From Actinoplanes sp. M2I2 (GTDB taxonomy: Bacteria; Actinomycetota; Actinomycetes; Mycobacteriales; Micromonosporaceae), in contig NZ_JALPVJ010000041.1 in assembly GCF_023544445.1 (NCBI RefSeq), positions 1-40,138 of the forward strand: DNA of 40,138 nt, in the 5' to 3' direction. Below the pieces are notes generated by a model. That model saw nothing but the letters and a program-made list of their open reading frames with translations. It searched no databases and was not told where the DNA came from. Shown piece after piece: positions 1-7,332 of the stretch. Position 1 is the first letter of the stretch. Each line of letters begins with the position of its first letter. The position numbers and the translations under genes were made by a program.

Positions 1-196
1 ACGAAGCCACCGGATCCTCGCCGGCGTTCGGCCACCACCGCTCCGGCTGCGCCACGCACGGGCGGCCGAGCGGCGAGGTGCCCTCGACCGGGCCGGTGTC
101 GGGCCGGCTGGTGTACTCGGCGTTGCATGCGTTCGAGAGCGCATCGTCTCGCCGCGTACCCTCGTCGTCTGCGTATGCGGGCTGGATACCAGTCAT
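1..196 (-). CDS. 5' part of an unknown protein, cut by the window edge
   Basis: An ATG at 194-196 opens a leftward frame that stays open for about 65 codons to the window edge, with mostly G or C in third positions. The visible peptide starts MTGIQPAYADDEGTRRDDAL and contains PERWWPNAGEDP further on. I do not recognise a family, and no signal peptide or membrane segment is visible. An AAGG about 7 nt before the ATG can serve as ribosome binding site. The response regulator gene lies upstream on the same strand, but the 186-bp gap holds its own MerR-type promoter (272-302), so the gene probably forms a separate unit. Confidence 0.5.
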   Translation of the reverse strand, partial: MTGIQPAYADDEGTRRDDALSNACNAEYTSRPDTGPVEGTSPLGRPCVAQPERWWPNAGEDPVAS

Positions 197-271
197 GCTC
201 CGACCTTCGACGTCTCGACGCGCGGTCCACCGAAATGGACCGGCTTTCGGGCTCGGCGCCTTCCGCCGTCG

Positions 272-302
272 ATGCGACACCATGTGGCGGGAACAGAGTC
301 AA
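272..302 (-). promoter_or_regulatory. MerR-type promoter, copy 1
   Basis: Read leftward: -35 TTGACT (302-297), a 19-bp spacer with CTGT-N7-ACATGG, then -10 TCGCAT (277-272). It lies about 75 bp before the partial gene at 1-196. It is the most divergent copy on the right arm of the dyad, but it keeps spacing, TGT, ACA and the T-N4-T form of the -10. Confidence 0.6.
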
Positions 303-382
303 GGACCGGTGATCTGGCACTCACTGCTGGCACGTCACGGTCTCTCGCTGACAGCGCGGACGCCAGGCTCGACGTCGTCGGC

Positions 383-1057
383 TCAGGTCGGGTTGTCCAG
401 GGGAGCGACGCCGTTGCGGTAGGCCCAGATGACGGTCTGGAGGCGGTCGCGGGCACCGATCTTGGCCATGGCCCGCCGGAGGTGGCTTTTCACGGTGCTG
501 ACCTCGACGACGAGTTCGGCTGCGATCTCGGCGTTGGACAGGCCTCCGGCGAGCAATCGTACGATCTCGGCCTCGCGAGAGGTCAGGAGCTGATCGGCCG
601 CCGGCCCGGGCGCCGGGGTGGGGATGGCCGGGCGCCGGCGCGCGAACTCAGTGATCACGCGGCGGGTGACCGTCTGATCGACCAGGCCCTCGCCGGCGGC
701 CAACCGGCGGATCCCCTCGATGAGCTCGTCCATGTCGGTGTCCTTGAGCAGAAAGCCGCTCGCGCCGGCTTCAAGCGCTCCGAACACGTACTCGTCAAGC
801 TCGAAGGTCGTCAGCACCAGGACAGCCGGCGGCGGGTCGATCTCGCTGACGATGACCCGGGTCGCGTCGAGGCCGTTGCCGCCCGGCATGCGGACGTCCA
901 TGCACACGACGTCGGGACGCAGCCGACGTGCGAGCGCCACCGCGTCGGGACCGCTGGCCGCCTCGCCGACGATCTGGATGTCCTCGGCCAGCTCGATCAG
1001 TGAGCGGAAGCCGGCCCGCAGCAGCGGCTGATCGTCGACCAGCAGCACCGTGATCAT
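383..1057 (-). CDS. NarL/FixJ-family response regulator
   Basis: A 224-residue two-domain regulator. The receiver domain (about residues 1-120) shows the acidic pair VDDQ at 8-9, the phospho-acceptor Asp54 in VCMDVRMP, the TT switch near 83-84 and Lys105 in GFLLKD. A LuxR-type helix-turn-helix follows at about 158-215 (LTSREAEIVRLLAGGLSNAE). It should bind DNA as a dimer when phosphorylated by a cognate kinase. The ATG at 1057 is chosen because AAGGAGG lies 9 nt upstream and the receiver fold begins there. The frame stays open for 125 more codons upstream, but that stretch is the relic of a histidine kinase (see 1058-1168). No intact kinase is adjacent; the closest match to the relic is the kinase at 9597-10907. 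Confidence 0.9.
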   Translation of the reverse strand: MITVLLVDDQPLLRAGFRSLIELAEDIQIVGEAASGPDAVALARRLRPDVVCMDVRMPGGNGLDATRVIVSEIDPPPAVLVLTTFELDEYVFGALEAGASGFLLKDTDMDELIEGIRRLAAGEGLVDQTVTRRVITEFARRRPAIPTPAPGPAADQLLTSREAEIVRLLAGGLSNAEIAAELVVEVSTVKSHLRRAMAKIGARDRLQTVIWAYRNGVAPLDNPT

Positions 1058-1168
1058 GAGCCTGGCCTCCTTACGGTGGTCGATCTTGACCGTCACCTCG
1101 GGGCTCTTTCCCTTCGCCGTCCGGGTGCGTTCGGCGGCGAGGGCGGCGTCGCTGCGTACACGAAGGTT
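1058..1168 (-). pseudogene. Relic of a sensor histidine kinase with a large internal deletion
   Basis: In frame with, and directly before, the response regulator are two blocks that match separate parts of the intact kinase at 9597-10907. LRVRSDAALAAERTRTA matches kinase residues about 213-229, and VTVKIDHRKEAR matches residues 362-373. Nucleotide similarity is also plain, for example GCCGCCGARCGCACCCGG in both. About 130 residues between the blocks are gone, including the phospho-accepting His and the first ATP-binding box. The remnant's codons for HRKEA supply the AAGGAGG that now serves as ribosome binding site of the response regulator. The end upstream of 1168 is not recognisable. Confidence 0.8.
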
Positions 1169-1425
1169 GATTCCGGCGGCGGGATACCGACGGGCGGCCG
1201 ACACCGATGCTACCCACGCCGGTGTCCGCGTGACCCGGCCGGCCTGGCCGAGCGACGACATTTCCTGCCGGCGACGCAGATCCTGCCGGTCACCTCCGTC
1301 GCAAGTCGCAAGCCGAAGTTCGTGCTCGCGCCGAATGTACTGGTCAGGCGATGAACGGCACGGTTGTATCGCGGCCCGGCCCGGTCGTCCGACGTTCCCG
1401 CCCAGCCTGTTCAAGGAGCCCGCCC
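1169..1425. other. Stretch with no recognisable gene
   Basis: It lies upstream of the kinase relic. The leftward frame is open, but its product (RPGRAAIQPCRSSPDQYIRR and so on) resembles nothing I know, and third-position bias is poor. It may be further decayed kinase sequence or the promoter region of the response regulator. I see no clear promoter or repeat. Confidence 0.4.
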
Positions 1426-1644
1426 ATGGCACAGCAACCGCCCGAGTCTCCGGCGACGTCGCGGCATTCGAACACAGCGAGCGGGGTAGCCGTCATCACC
1501 GCGGCGCTGATGGTCGGTCTGGCCCCGTTCGCGACGTCGCAGGCCGCTCGTATCCTGCAGCGCCCCGAGCTGGACCGGCTGGGCGGACATCGTTCGGGAA
1601 TTGCTCGAGACTCCGACGGACGGCAGGTGGACCGCGACGGGTGA
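1426..1644 (+). CDS. Possible small protein or 5' remnant of a lost gene
   Basis: An AAGGAG at 1413-1418 stands 7 nt before an ATG at 1426. The 72-residue product begins MAQQPPESPATSRHSN and has one hydrophobic stretch (GVAVITAALMVGLAPFA, residues about 24-40) that could be a membrane segment or signal anchor. Third-position G/C is high up to about 1580. After that the next frame looks better (WADIVRELLETPTDGRW), which suggests a frameshift in a former longer gene. I do not recognise a family. It ends before the promoter at 1683. Confidence 0.35.
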   Translation: MAQQPPESPATSRHSNTASGVAVITAALMVGLAPFATSQAARILQRPELDRLGGHRSGIARDSDGRQVDRDG

Positions 1645-1682
1645 GCTGTCCTACGGCCTTCTCCCTCAAGCCCCCGCTGCCC

Positions 1683-1713
1683 TTGACTGTGTGGCGAGCA
1701 CACGGTTTCTGAT
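1683..1713 (+). promoter_or_regulatory. MerR-type promoter, copy 2
   Basis: -35 TTGACT (1683-1688), a 19-bp spacer with GTGT-N7-ACACGG, then -10 TCTGAT (1708-1713). Start of transcription would fall near 1720, giving a leader of roughly 95 nt before the ankyrin gene. It is nearly identical to copy 5 before the sigma factor (TTGACTGTGT shared). Confidence 0.7.
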
Positions 1714-1813
1714 AGAACCACCAGCTCTCACGAGCCAAGAGGAAGGTCCGGCTCCCGCACCGGCATCGGCGCTGCCCTGCTGGCCGCGGGTGACGCGGAA
1801 AAGGAGGATGAAC

Positions 1814-2848
1814 ATGACCTGGGAAGCCGCGATCCGAGCCGGCGACGCGGTGTCGGTGGGCGAACTGCTCTCGTCGGAGGCGAATCCCGATCTCCGCGAC
1901 TCCGACGGTTGTACGCCTCTGATGATCGCTGCCGGCCTAGGCCGGTCGGACGTGGTCGAGCTGTTGCTGACGGTGGGCGCGGACGTGTTCGCGGTCGAGC
2001 CGCGCATGGGCGCCACCGCCTTGCACAAGGCGACGCAATCCGGCGATGCCGATGTCATCGGTCTGTTGCTCGACCACGGTGCGTTCGTCGATCAGCAGTC
2101 TCCCCGGCTCGGGCACACGCCCCTGATGGACGCGGTCCAGCACAAGCACGAGGCCGCGGTCCACCTGCTGCTGGCGCGGGGCGCCCGGACGACCATCCGA
2201 AATCATTGGGGGGAGACGGCGCTCGATCTGGCCCGGCAGGACGAGGCCCATGACATCGCCGGTCTCATCCGAGCCAGAGACGACGCGGACGCGGCCCGGG
2301 TTCACGCCCTGCCGTTGCCGGCGGCGGTCAAGGCCGGCGACCTTCCCGAGGTGGAACGGCTCATCGCCGCCGGTGCACCACTCGACGAGCGATTGCCGGA
2401 GGTCGGCGGGCACGACGACGACTACACCCCGCTCGGGCTGGCCGCTCGCGACGGGCACACCGAGATCGTCCGCGCGCTGCGTGACGCGGGGGCGGACCCG
2501 CGGCGGCTCACCGGGTTGATGCAGGCGACGCCGGGCCACGAAGCCGCGTTCGCCGGGCATGCCGACGTCCTGCGGGCGCTGACGACATCCGGGCGGACCG
2601 GCGCGCCCTCGCTCGATCTGGACGCGCAGGGCGCCTACAACGGCTTCACTGCCTTGCACGATGCGGTCTGGCACGGGCACGGGGAAGCGGCTCGCATCCT
2701 GATCGACGCCGGCGCACGGCTCGATCTGAGGTCGCACACCGGCCACACCCCCCGGCAACTGGCGCTTCACTACGGCTACGACGACCTCGCCGCGTTTCTG
2801 GCCGAGGCGGAACGACGCGAGTCCGGAAACGGTGCCCCTCATGAGTGA
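1814..2848 (+). CDS. Ankyrin-repeat protein
   Basis: A 344-residue protein with no signal peptide or membrane segment, so presumably cytosolic. Ankyrin repeats fill it: clear TPLMIAA, TALHKAT, TPLMDAV, TALDLA, TPLGLAA, TALHDAV and TPRQLAL helices occur at about residues 34, 68, 102, 135, 205, 279 and 312, usually followed by LLLxxGAd turns. Such repeats bind protein partners, and no enzymatic domain is seen. An in-frame ATG at 1808 directly abuts AAGGAGG (1801-1807), so the ATG at 1814, 6 nt away, is the likely start. The gene overlaps the epoxide hydrolase by 8 nt, so the two are probably translated together, and the ankyrin protein may act on or with that enzyme (inference). Confidence 0.88.
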   Translation: MTWEAAIRAGDAVSVGELLSSEANPDLRDSDGCTPLMIAAGLGRSDVVELLLTVGADVFAVEPRMGATALHKATQSGDADVIGLLLDHGAFVDQQSPRLGHTPLMDAVQHKHEAAVHLLLARGARTTIRNHWGETALDLARQDEAHDIAGLIRARDDADAARVHALPLPAAVKAGDLPEVERLIAAGAPLDERLPEVGGHDDDYTPLGLAARDGHTEIVRALRDAGADPRRLTGLMQATPGHEAAFAGHADVLRALTTSGRTGAPSLDLDAQGAYNGFTALHDAVWHGHGEAARILIDAGARLDLRSHTGHTPRQLALHYGYDDLAAFLAEAERRESGNGAPHE

Positions 2849-3968
2849 CGCGATCCAGCCACGTCCCTTCGCTGTTCCCGAGGCTGCGCTCGACGATTTG
2901 CGCGAGCGGCTCCGGCGTACCCGTTGGCCCGAACCCGAGCCGGTGCGGGACTGGAGTCAGGGCGTGCCGTCGCGGAACTTGCGGGCACTGTGCGACTACT
3001 GGCGCGACGGCTACGACTGGCGGGCGTGCGAGGCCCGGCTGAACGCGCTGGACCCCTCGACCACCCGCATCGACGGGCTCGACATCCACTTCCTGCACCT
3101 GCGCTCGCCCGAACCGGACGCGACCCCGCTCGTGATGACTCACGGCTGGCCCGGGTCGGTCATCGAGTTCCTGAAGGTGGCGCCCCGGCTGGCTGACCCG
3201 CGAGCACACGGTGGCGTCGCCGAGGACGCTTTCCACGTCGTGCTGCCGTCCATGCCCGGCTTCGGGCTGTCCGGCAAGCCGGCGGAGACCGGTTGGGGAC
3301 CGGAGCGGATCGCGCGGGCCTGGGTCGAGCTGATGCGACGGTTGGGCTACGACCGCTTCGTCGCGCAGGGCGGCGACTGGGGGCATGCCGTCACCACGGC
3401 GCTGGGCGCCATCGGTGAGCCCGCGGTCCGGGCGATCCACTCGAACATGTTCCCGACCTATGGCGACGAGGAAGCCACGAACTCGCAGGAGGAGCGGGCG
3501 CTGCGCCGTCAGCGTGACTTCCAGGCCAACGAGTCGGGCTACCAGCACGAGCAGATCCAGAGTCCGCAGACCATCGGTTACGCGCTCACCGATTCCCCGG
3601 TGGGGCAGGCGGCCTGGATCTACGAGAAGTACGAGCAGTGGACCGACCACGGCGGCGACCCCGAAGCTCTGTTGAGCCGGGACGAGATGCTGGACAACAT
3701 CACGCTGTACTGGTTGACCGGAACCGCCGCCTCGTCCGCGCGCATCTATTGGGAGAGCTTCCGCAGCTATCGCGATCCCAGAGTCGAGGTACCGGTCGGC
3801 GTGAGCATCTTCCCCCGTGACATCTACCTCGCCAGCCGGCGCTGGGCGGAGGCGAAATACCCCAAGCTCGTGCACTACAACGAACTGCCCCGAGGCGGGC
3901 ACTTCGCCGCGTGGGAACAGCCGGAACTGCTCACGGCGGAGATCCGCCGGACGTTCCGCCACGTGTGA
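2841..3968 (+). CDS. Epoxide hydrolase, microsomal type with N-terminal EHN domain
   Basis: A 375-residue alpha/beta hydrolase. The N-terminal epoxide-hydrolase extension covers about residues 5-110 (PFAVPEAALDDLRERLRRTRWPE). The oxyanion motif HGWPGS is at 101-106, the nucleophile Asp179 in GGDWGH, and the conserved C-terminal His in GGHFAAWEQPE. A cap-domain Tyr (ITLYWLTGTAASSARIYWE) could polarise the epoxide. The family opens epoxides to diols by water attack on an ester intermediate; the substrate here is unknown. Length is normal for the family. The start at 2841 (ATGAGTGACG) overlaps the ankyrin gene, so translation is probably coupled. The 3' end overlaps the convergent MerR gene by 38 bp. 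Confidence 0.9.
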   Translation: MSDAIQPRPFAVPEAALDDLRERLRRTRWPEPEPVRDWSQGVPSRNLRALCDYWRDGYDWRACEARLNALDPSTTRIDGLDIHFLHLRSPEPDATPLVMTHGWPGSVIEFLKVAPRLADPRAHGGVAEDAFHVVLPSMPGFGLSGKPAETGWGPERIARAWVELMRRLGYDRFVAQGGDWGHAVTTALGAIGEPAVRAIHSNMFPTYGDEEATNSQEERALRRQRDFQANESGYQHEQIQSPQTIGYALTDSPVGQAAWIYEKYEQWTDHGGDPEALLSRDEMLDNITLYWLTGTAASSARIYWESFRSYRDPRVEVPVGVSIFPRDIYLASRRWAEAKYPKLVHYNELPRGGHFAAWEQPELLTAEIRRTFRHV

Positions 3969-4704
3969 ACGAGATGTCCGCCGCGAGCGACTGGCTCAGT
4001 CGCTGCTGGGCGAGGGCGCCGGCCCGGCTGAGCACGTCGAGCTGGGCCGGGTTGTAGAGCGCGACCACCGCGTCGACGAATGTCTGCTGGGTGACGTGCT
4101 TGTCCTTGGACAGGTGCTGGGCCGGGTCGTTCAGCCAGGGATAGTCGGCCAGGTGCTGTGCCAGCGTCGGCGCCAGCTTCTCGGCGAGGCTCTGCCGGGT
4201 CCGCTCGTCGGCGTTTGGTGGCAGAGCGTCGATCTCGGCGCTGATGGGATCGGTGCCGGCCTCCACCATGCGCCGCAGGTCCCGCATGGTGTCCTGGTCG
4301 TACAGCTGGGTGAAGACATGCAGGAGGGAGTGGTCGGAGGCCGACAGACGCGGCGCGACGGACTCGAAGCCCGCGGGCGCGTCGGCCGGCCCACCTCCGC
4401 GCAGGATGACGGCGATGTCCGAGCGGGCTCGGCCCAGACGCTGGACCTCGACCGCGAGGTCGGCGTCGATCTGGCGCAGCAGTTCCGGGCCGTAGTCGCC
4501 TTCCGGGCGGATCTGGGCCAGCGGAACACCTAGTTCCGTGAGCCGCCGGATGCGCAGCAGGCTGACGAGATGCCGCACCTGGTACTGCTTGTATCCGTTG
4601 TTCCGGCGCTCGGGCTCCTCGAGCAGGCCGAGCCGATGGTAATGCCGGATGGTGTTGACCGTGGTGCCGGACAGTTCGGCGAGCTCACGGGTGCTCCAGG
4701 CCAA
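3931..4704 (-). CDS. MerR-family transcriptional regulator with long C-terminal domain
   Basis: 257 residues. The N-terminal winged helix-turn-helix (AWSTRELAELSGTTVNTIRHY, about residues 2-70) is typical of MerR regulators, including the YKQYQVRHLVSLLRIRRLTELGVPLAQI segment. A coiled dimerisation helix follows to about residue 100, then some 150 residues of predicted effector domain that I cannot name. The start is a TTG at 4704 behind AAGGGGGG; no ATG fits. The first 70 residues closely match the shorter MerR protein at 27926-28318, including the WSTRELAEL start and the unusual non-ATG initiation. MerR proteins twist promoters with 19-20-bp spacers, so this is one of two candidates for the seven-copy promoter family. 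It has no copy of that promoter itself. Confidence 0.88.
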   Translation of the reverse strand: MAWSTRELAELSGTTVNTIRHYHRLGLLEEPERRNNGYKQYQVRHLVSLLRIRRLTELGVPLAQIRPEGDYGPELLRQIDADLAVEVQRLGRARSDIAVILRGGGPADAPAGFESVAPRLSASDHSLLHVFTQLYDQDTMRDLRRMVEAGTDPISAEIDALPPNADERTRQSLAEKLAPTLAQHLADYPWLNDPAQHLSKDKHVTQQTFVDAVVALYNPAQLDVLSRAGALAQQRLSQSLAADISFTRGGTSGGSPP

Positions 4705-4874
4705 GTCAGCCCCCCTTCCTGGTGCAGGCGGCCGCTCTCACGGTCGTCGTCGATGTCAGACTCGCACCCGCGGCGACGCCTTCGCGTCGGTAGAAGTCCC
4801 TTACGCCTTCGCGACGACGCGCGCCCGGCGGGCGATCGACGAAGTTCGTCTCTTCGAGCTGCCACCGGGAGATA

Positions 4875-4934
4875 GCCTAAAGGTCTTAGGCGCAAAACAA
4901 AAAGTATGTTGCGTCAGCCTAATAGGTGTAGGTT
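4875..4934 (+). promoter_or_regulatory. Two GCCTAA dyads before the FBP gene
   Basis: A 17-bp perfect-arm palindrome, GCCTAA-N5-TTAGGC, lies at 4875-4891. A weaker relative, GCCTAA-N6-TAGGTT, lies at 4917-4934, just before the ATG at 4941. The spacing of about 42 bp is four helical turns. They look like operators for a dimeric repressor of the FBP gene, of the divergent MerR gene, or both. No ordinary ribosome binding site is seen before 4941. Confidence 0.5.
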
Positions 4935-4940
4935 TGAGTC

Positions 4941-5456
4941 ATGGAACCTCTCACCGAGCGCGATATCCGCGCATCGTTCGTCAACTGCACCAAGGGTGAG
5001 ACCAAACGCTTGGCCGTACCCACCGACCTCGTCGAGCGGCCCTGGGGCGATCTGGACTTCCTCGGGTGGCGCGACCCCCGATCACCGCAGCGGGCCTATC
5101 TGGTCGCCGAGTCCGGCGGCACCCTGCTGGGGGTGGCTCTGCGCCTGGCCTCCCCGACAGCCGGGCAGCCGCGGCGCAGTATGTGCTCGCTCTGCCTGAC
5201 CATCCACAACCCGGGTGGTGTGTCGCTGATGACCGCGGTCAAGGCGGGTCGCAGTGGTCAGCGCGGCAATTCCGTCGGCACCTACATCTGCGCCGATCTG
5301 GCTTGCTCCCTGTATCTGCGCGGCAAGAAGTCGGCCGGACCGGCCACGCGCCTGCAGGAGTCGCTCACCGAGCAGGAGAAGATCGAGCGTACGGCCGGAA
5401 AGGTTGCTGCCTTCCTGGCCAGTCTGACTGCCTCGGACTCACCGGCGACCCGCTGA
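4941..5456 (+). CDS. FBP-domain zinc-finger protein (EF-G-binding, FusB-like C-terminal domain)
   Basis: 171 residues. The C-terminal half carries the treble-clef zinc-finger pattern of the FBP family: Cys82 and Cys85 in MCSLC, His89, then Cys117 and Cys122 in ICADLAC, followed by basic LRGKK. Members related to FusB bind elongation factor G and can free stalled ribosomes, in some species giving fusidic acid tolerance. Actinobacterial members are mostly uncharacterised, so a ribosome role here is inference. The ATG at 4941 is the only good start; the lack of a Shine-Dalgarno suggests leaderless or regulated translation. It is monocistronic, divergent from the MerR gene and convergent with the oxidoreductase at 5537. 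Confidence 0.85.
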   Translation: MEPLTERDIRASFVNCTKGETKRLAVPTDLVERPWGDLDFLGWRDPRSPQRAYLVAESGGTLLGVALRLASPTAGQPRRSMCSLCLTIHNPGGVSLMTAVKAGRSGQRGNSVGTYICADLACSLYLRGKKSAGPATRLQESLTEQEKIERTAGKVAAFLASLTASDSPATR

Positions 5457-5536
5457 ACGCGTGAGGCGGCGCGGCCCTCGGTGACGAACCACGCCATGCA
5501 GCCGGCCCGGCAGTTCTTCAGGCCGCCGTCCTCAGG

Positions 5537-6472
5537 TCAGGCGACGACGATGACCGTCTTGCCGAGTAGTTTGCCGTTGCCCGAGTCCTGGTGGACGGTG
5601 GGCAGTTCGGCCAGCGGCCGGCGGTCGGCGATGTGCAGCTTGAGGACGCCGTTGTCGACCCGGGAGACGAGGTCGGCCAGGTGGGAGCCGTCGGGGACGA
5701 CCCACACGGACGCCGTACGGACCGAGCGGGTCTCGTCGGCCGGTACCGGGCCGGCCGAACTGACGACGATGCCCCCGTCACTCACGTACGCGGTCAGCCT
5801 GGCCAGGTCGTCCGGGGCCAGGCGCACGTGGTTGATCACCACGTCGAACGGGCCGCCGACGACAGCCGGACCGGCGTCGAGCTCCAGCGGGCCGACGACC
5901 TTTTCCGCGCCGTATCCCGTCAGCCGGTCGGCGTGCTGGGCGCCGTCGACGGCGGTGACCGCCGCGCCGGCCTCGACGGCGAGCTGAACCACCAGGCTTC
6001 CCACCGCACCGCCGGCCCCGTTGACGAGTACGGTCTGCCCGGCCCTGATCCCGGCGAGCTCGACTGCCGCCTGACGGGCGGCGAGCCCGGTCAGGGGCAG
6101 GGCGGCGGCGTCGGTCAGGGTGATGCTGCGGGGTGCGGCGGTCACCAGGTCGGCCGCCACGAGCGCATACTCGGCGGCTCCGCCGTGCTGATCCAGCGGG
6201 AACATGGCGATGACGGGGTCGCCGATCTGCAGCCCGCCGACCCCGTCGCCGAGCTCAGCCACGGCGCCGGCGACGTCCAGCCCCGGGGTGATCGGCAGCG
6301 GGGTGGGGATCATCTGCGCCAGCACGCCCAGCCGGATGTGGTCGTCGACCGGGTTGAACGAGGTGGCGACCACCTTGACCAGCACTTGGCCGGGGCCCGG
6401 GACCGGCCGGGCCACCTCCTCCGAGCGCAGAACGTCGGTGCTGCCGAACTCGTGGTAGCGCATCGCCTTCAC
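5537..6472 (-). CDS. NADP-dependent quinone oxidoreductase, zinc-free MDR type
   Basis: 311 residues of the medium-chain dehydrogenase/reductase superfamily. The N-terminal GroES-like half (MKAMRYHEFGSTDVLRSEEV ... FNPVDDHIRLG ... PGLDVAGAV) lacks the catalytic zinc cysteines. The Rossmann half has the glycine motif NGAGGAVGSLVVQLA near residue 150. Such enzymes reduce quinones or alpha,beta-unsaturated carbonyls with NADPH. The start is a GTG at 6472 with GGAGGAG 6 nt upstream. It is divergent from the MarR gene, with paired MarR-type operators between them, so it is most likely repressed by that protein and induced by an electrophile or phenolic compound (inference). Confidence 0.9.
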   Translation of the reverse strand: MKAMRYHEFGSTDVLRSEEVARPVPGPGQVLVKVVATSFNPVDDHIRLGVLAQMIPTPLPITPGLDVAGAVAELGDGVGGLQIGDPVIAMFPLDQHGGAAEYALVAADLVTAAPRSITLTDAAALPLTGLAARQAAVELAGIRAGQTVLVNGAGGAVGSLVVQLAVEAGAAVTAVDGAQHADRLTGYGAEKVVGPLELDAGPAVVGGPFDVVINHVRLAPDDLARLTAYVSDGGIVVSSAGPVPADETRSVRTASVWVVPDGSHLADLVSRVDNGVLKLHIADRRPLAELPTVHQDSGNGKLLGKTVIVVA

Positions 6473-6500
6473 GGCTTACTCCTCCTGATTGTGCTGCCTT

Positions 6501-6556
6501 TTGACTTGCCTAGGCAAGTGAGAGGCAAGCATCGCTCACTTGCCTAGGCAAGTCAA
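6501..6556. promoter_or_regulatory. Double MarR operator in a symmetric divergent promoter
   Basis: Two perfect 16-bp palindromes, ACTTGCCTAGGCAAGT, lie at 6504-6519 and 6538-6553, with centres 34 bp apart. The whole block is itself mirror-symmetric: it opens with TTGACTTGCC at 6501 and closes with its complement at 6556, so a TTGACT box sits at each outer end. Leftward, TTGACT (6556-6551), 17 bp, then GATGCT makes a promoter for the oxidoreductase. A dimer on either palindrome would cover a -35 box. Confidence 0.85.
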
Positions 6557-6580
6557 GAGGCAACGGTTTAAGCTGCTGGG

Positions 6581-7054
6581 ATGACCGGCGACCCCCTTTG
6601 GCTCGACGACGAGCAGCAGAAGGTGTGGCAAGACCTGCGCACCGTGGTCGTCGCGCTGCCCACGCTGCTGGACCGCCAGCTGGAGCGCGACGAGGGCATC
6701 TCGAACTTCGAATACAGCGTGCTGGCCCGCCTGTCGATGACCGAGACCCACACGATGCGACTCAGCGACCTCGCCGCCCAGTGCGACAGCACGCAACCCC
6801 GGCTGTCCAAAGTGATGGTCCGCTTCGAGCAGCAGGGATGGGTCACCCGCAGCCCCGACCCGCGCAACGGCCGCTACACCCTCGCCACGCTCACCGACGC
6901 CGGCCTGAAGAAGGTCGAACAGAGCGCCCCGGCCCACGTCGAAAGGGTCCGGCAACTCGTGTTCGAGCCGCTGAGCGCCGCCCAGCAACGCCACCTCGGC
7001 GCCGCGCTGGCCCGCGTCGCCGCCCTGATACGCGAGCAGCACGACGCCTCCTGA
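6581..7054 (+). CDS. MarR-family transcriptional regulator
   Basis: 157 residues with the MarR winged helix layout: dimer helix (DDEQQKVWQDLRTVVVALPTLL), recognition helix region (LSDLAAQCDSTQPRLSKVMVRFEQQGWVTRS), wing with the DPRNGRYTLATLTDAG motif, and a C-terminal dimer helix. It should repress itself and the divergent quinone oxidoreductase through the two palindromes at 6504-6553 and release DNA on binding a small aromatic or oxidant. No Shine-Dalgarno precedes the ATG. A TAAGCT at 6569-6574 is placed so that transcription could start at or near the ATG, so the mRNA may be leaderless (inference). Confidence 0.92.
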   Translation: MTGDPLWLDDEQQKVWQDLRTVVVALPTLLDRQLERDEGISNFEYSVLARLSMTETHTMRLSDLAAQCDSTQPRLSKVMVRFEQQGWVTRSPDPRNGRYTLATLTDAGLKKVEQSAPAHVERVRQLVFEPLSAAQQRHLGAALARVAALIREQHDAS

Positions 7055-7165
7055 TGAGACGCATCCCCGTTGCGGACCGCCGCCGTCCAACAGCCGGAGA
7101 GGTTTCGCGGACCTGTGTTCCGTCAGGTCTCTGAGATGTAGGTCTCACTCAGGTGACCAGGTTCC

Positions 7166-7182
7166 GACAACACAGTGTTGTC
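7166..7182. promoter_or_regulatory. 17-bp palindrome upstream of the acyltransferase
   Basis: GACAACACAGTGTTGTC is an 8-bp perfect inverted repeat around a single base, in the form of a TetR-type operator. It lies 150 bp before the gene at 7333. No TetR gene is in the window. A looser GACCTG-N8-CAGGTC hairpin sits at 7110-7129, downstream of the MarR gene. Confidence 0.45.
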
Positions 7183-7332
7183 TTGGGCTCGTGGAAATGG
7201 CGGCGGATCACATCGTCGCGGCGGTGAGCATGCCTTACGGCCCGGCGCCCGATCGCCGAGGCCTCTCACATGCCACCAGAAGCATTGCCGGGTAGCCCGT
7301 CGCCGTCGCTGCCTCATCGCTAAGGGGATGTC

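Noticed and set aside
1061..1432. 125-codon N-terminal extension of the response regulator
   Set aside because: The receiver fold begins at the ATG at 1057 with a strong ribosome binding site. The extension is kinase relic and non-coding sequence.
4664..4690. TTGACCGTGGTGCC resembling the promoter motif inside the MerR gene at 3931
   Set aside because: It lies in coding sequence for the helix-turn-helix, points the wrong way, and lacks the ACA half-site at the right spacing.
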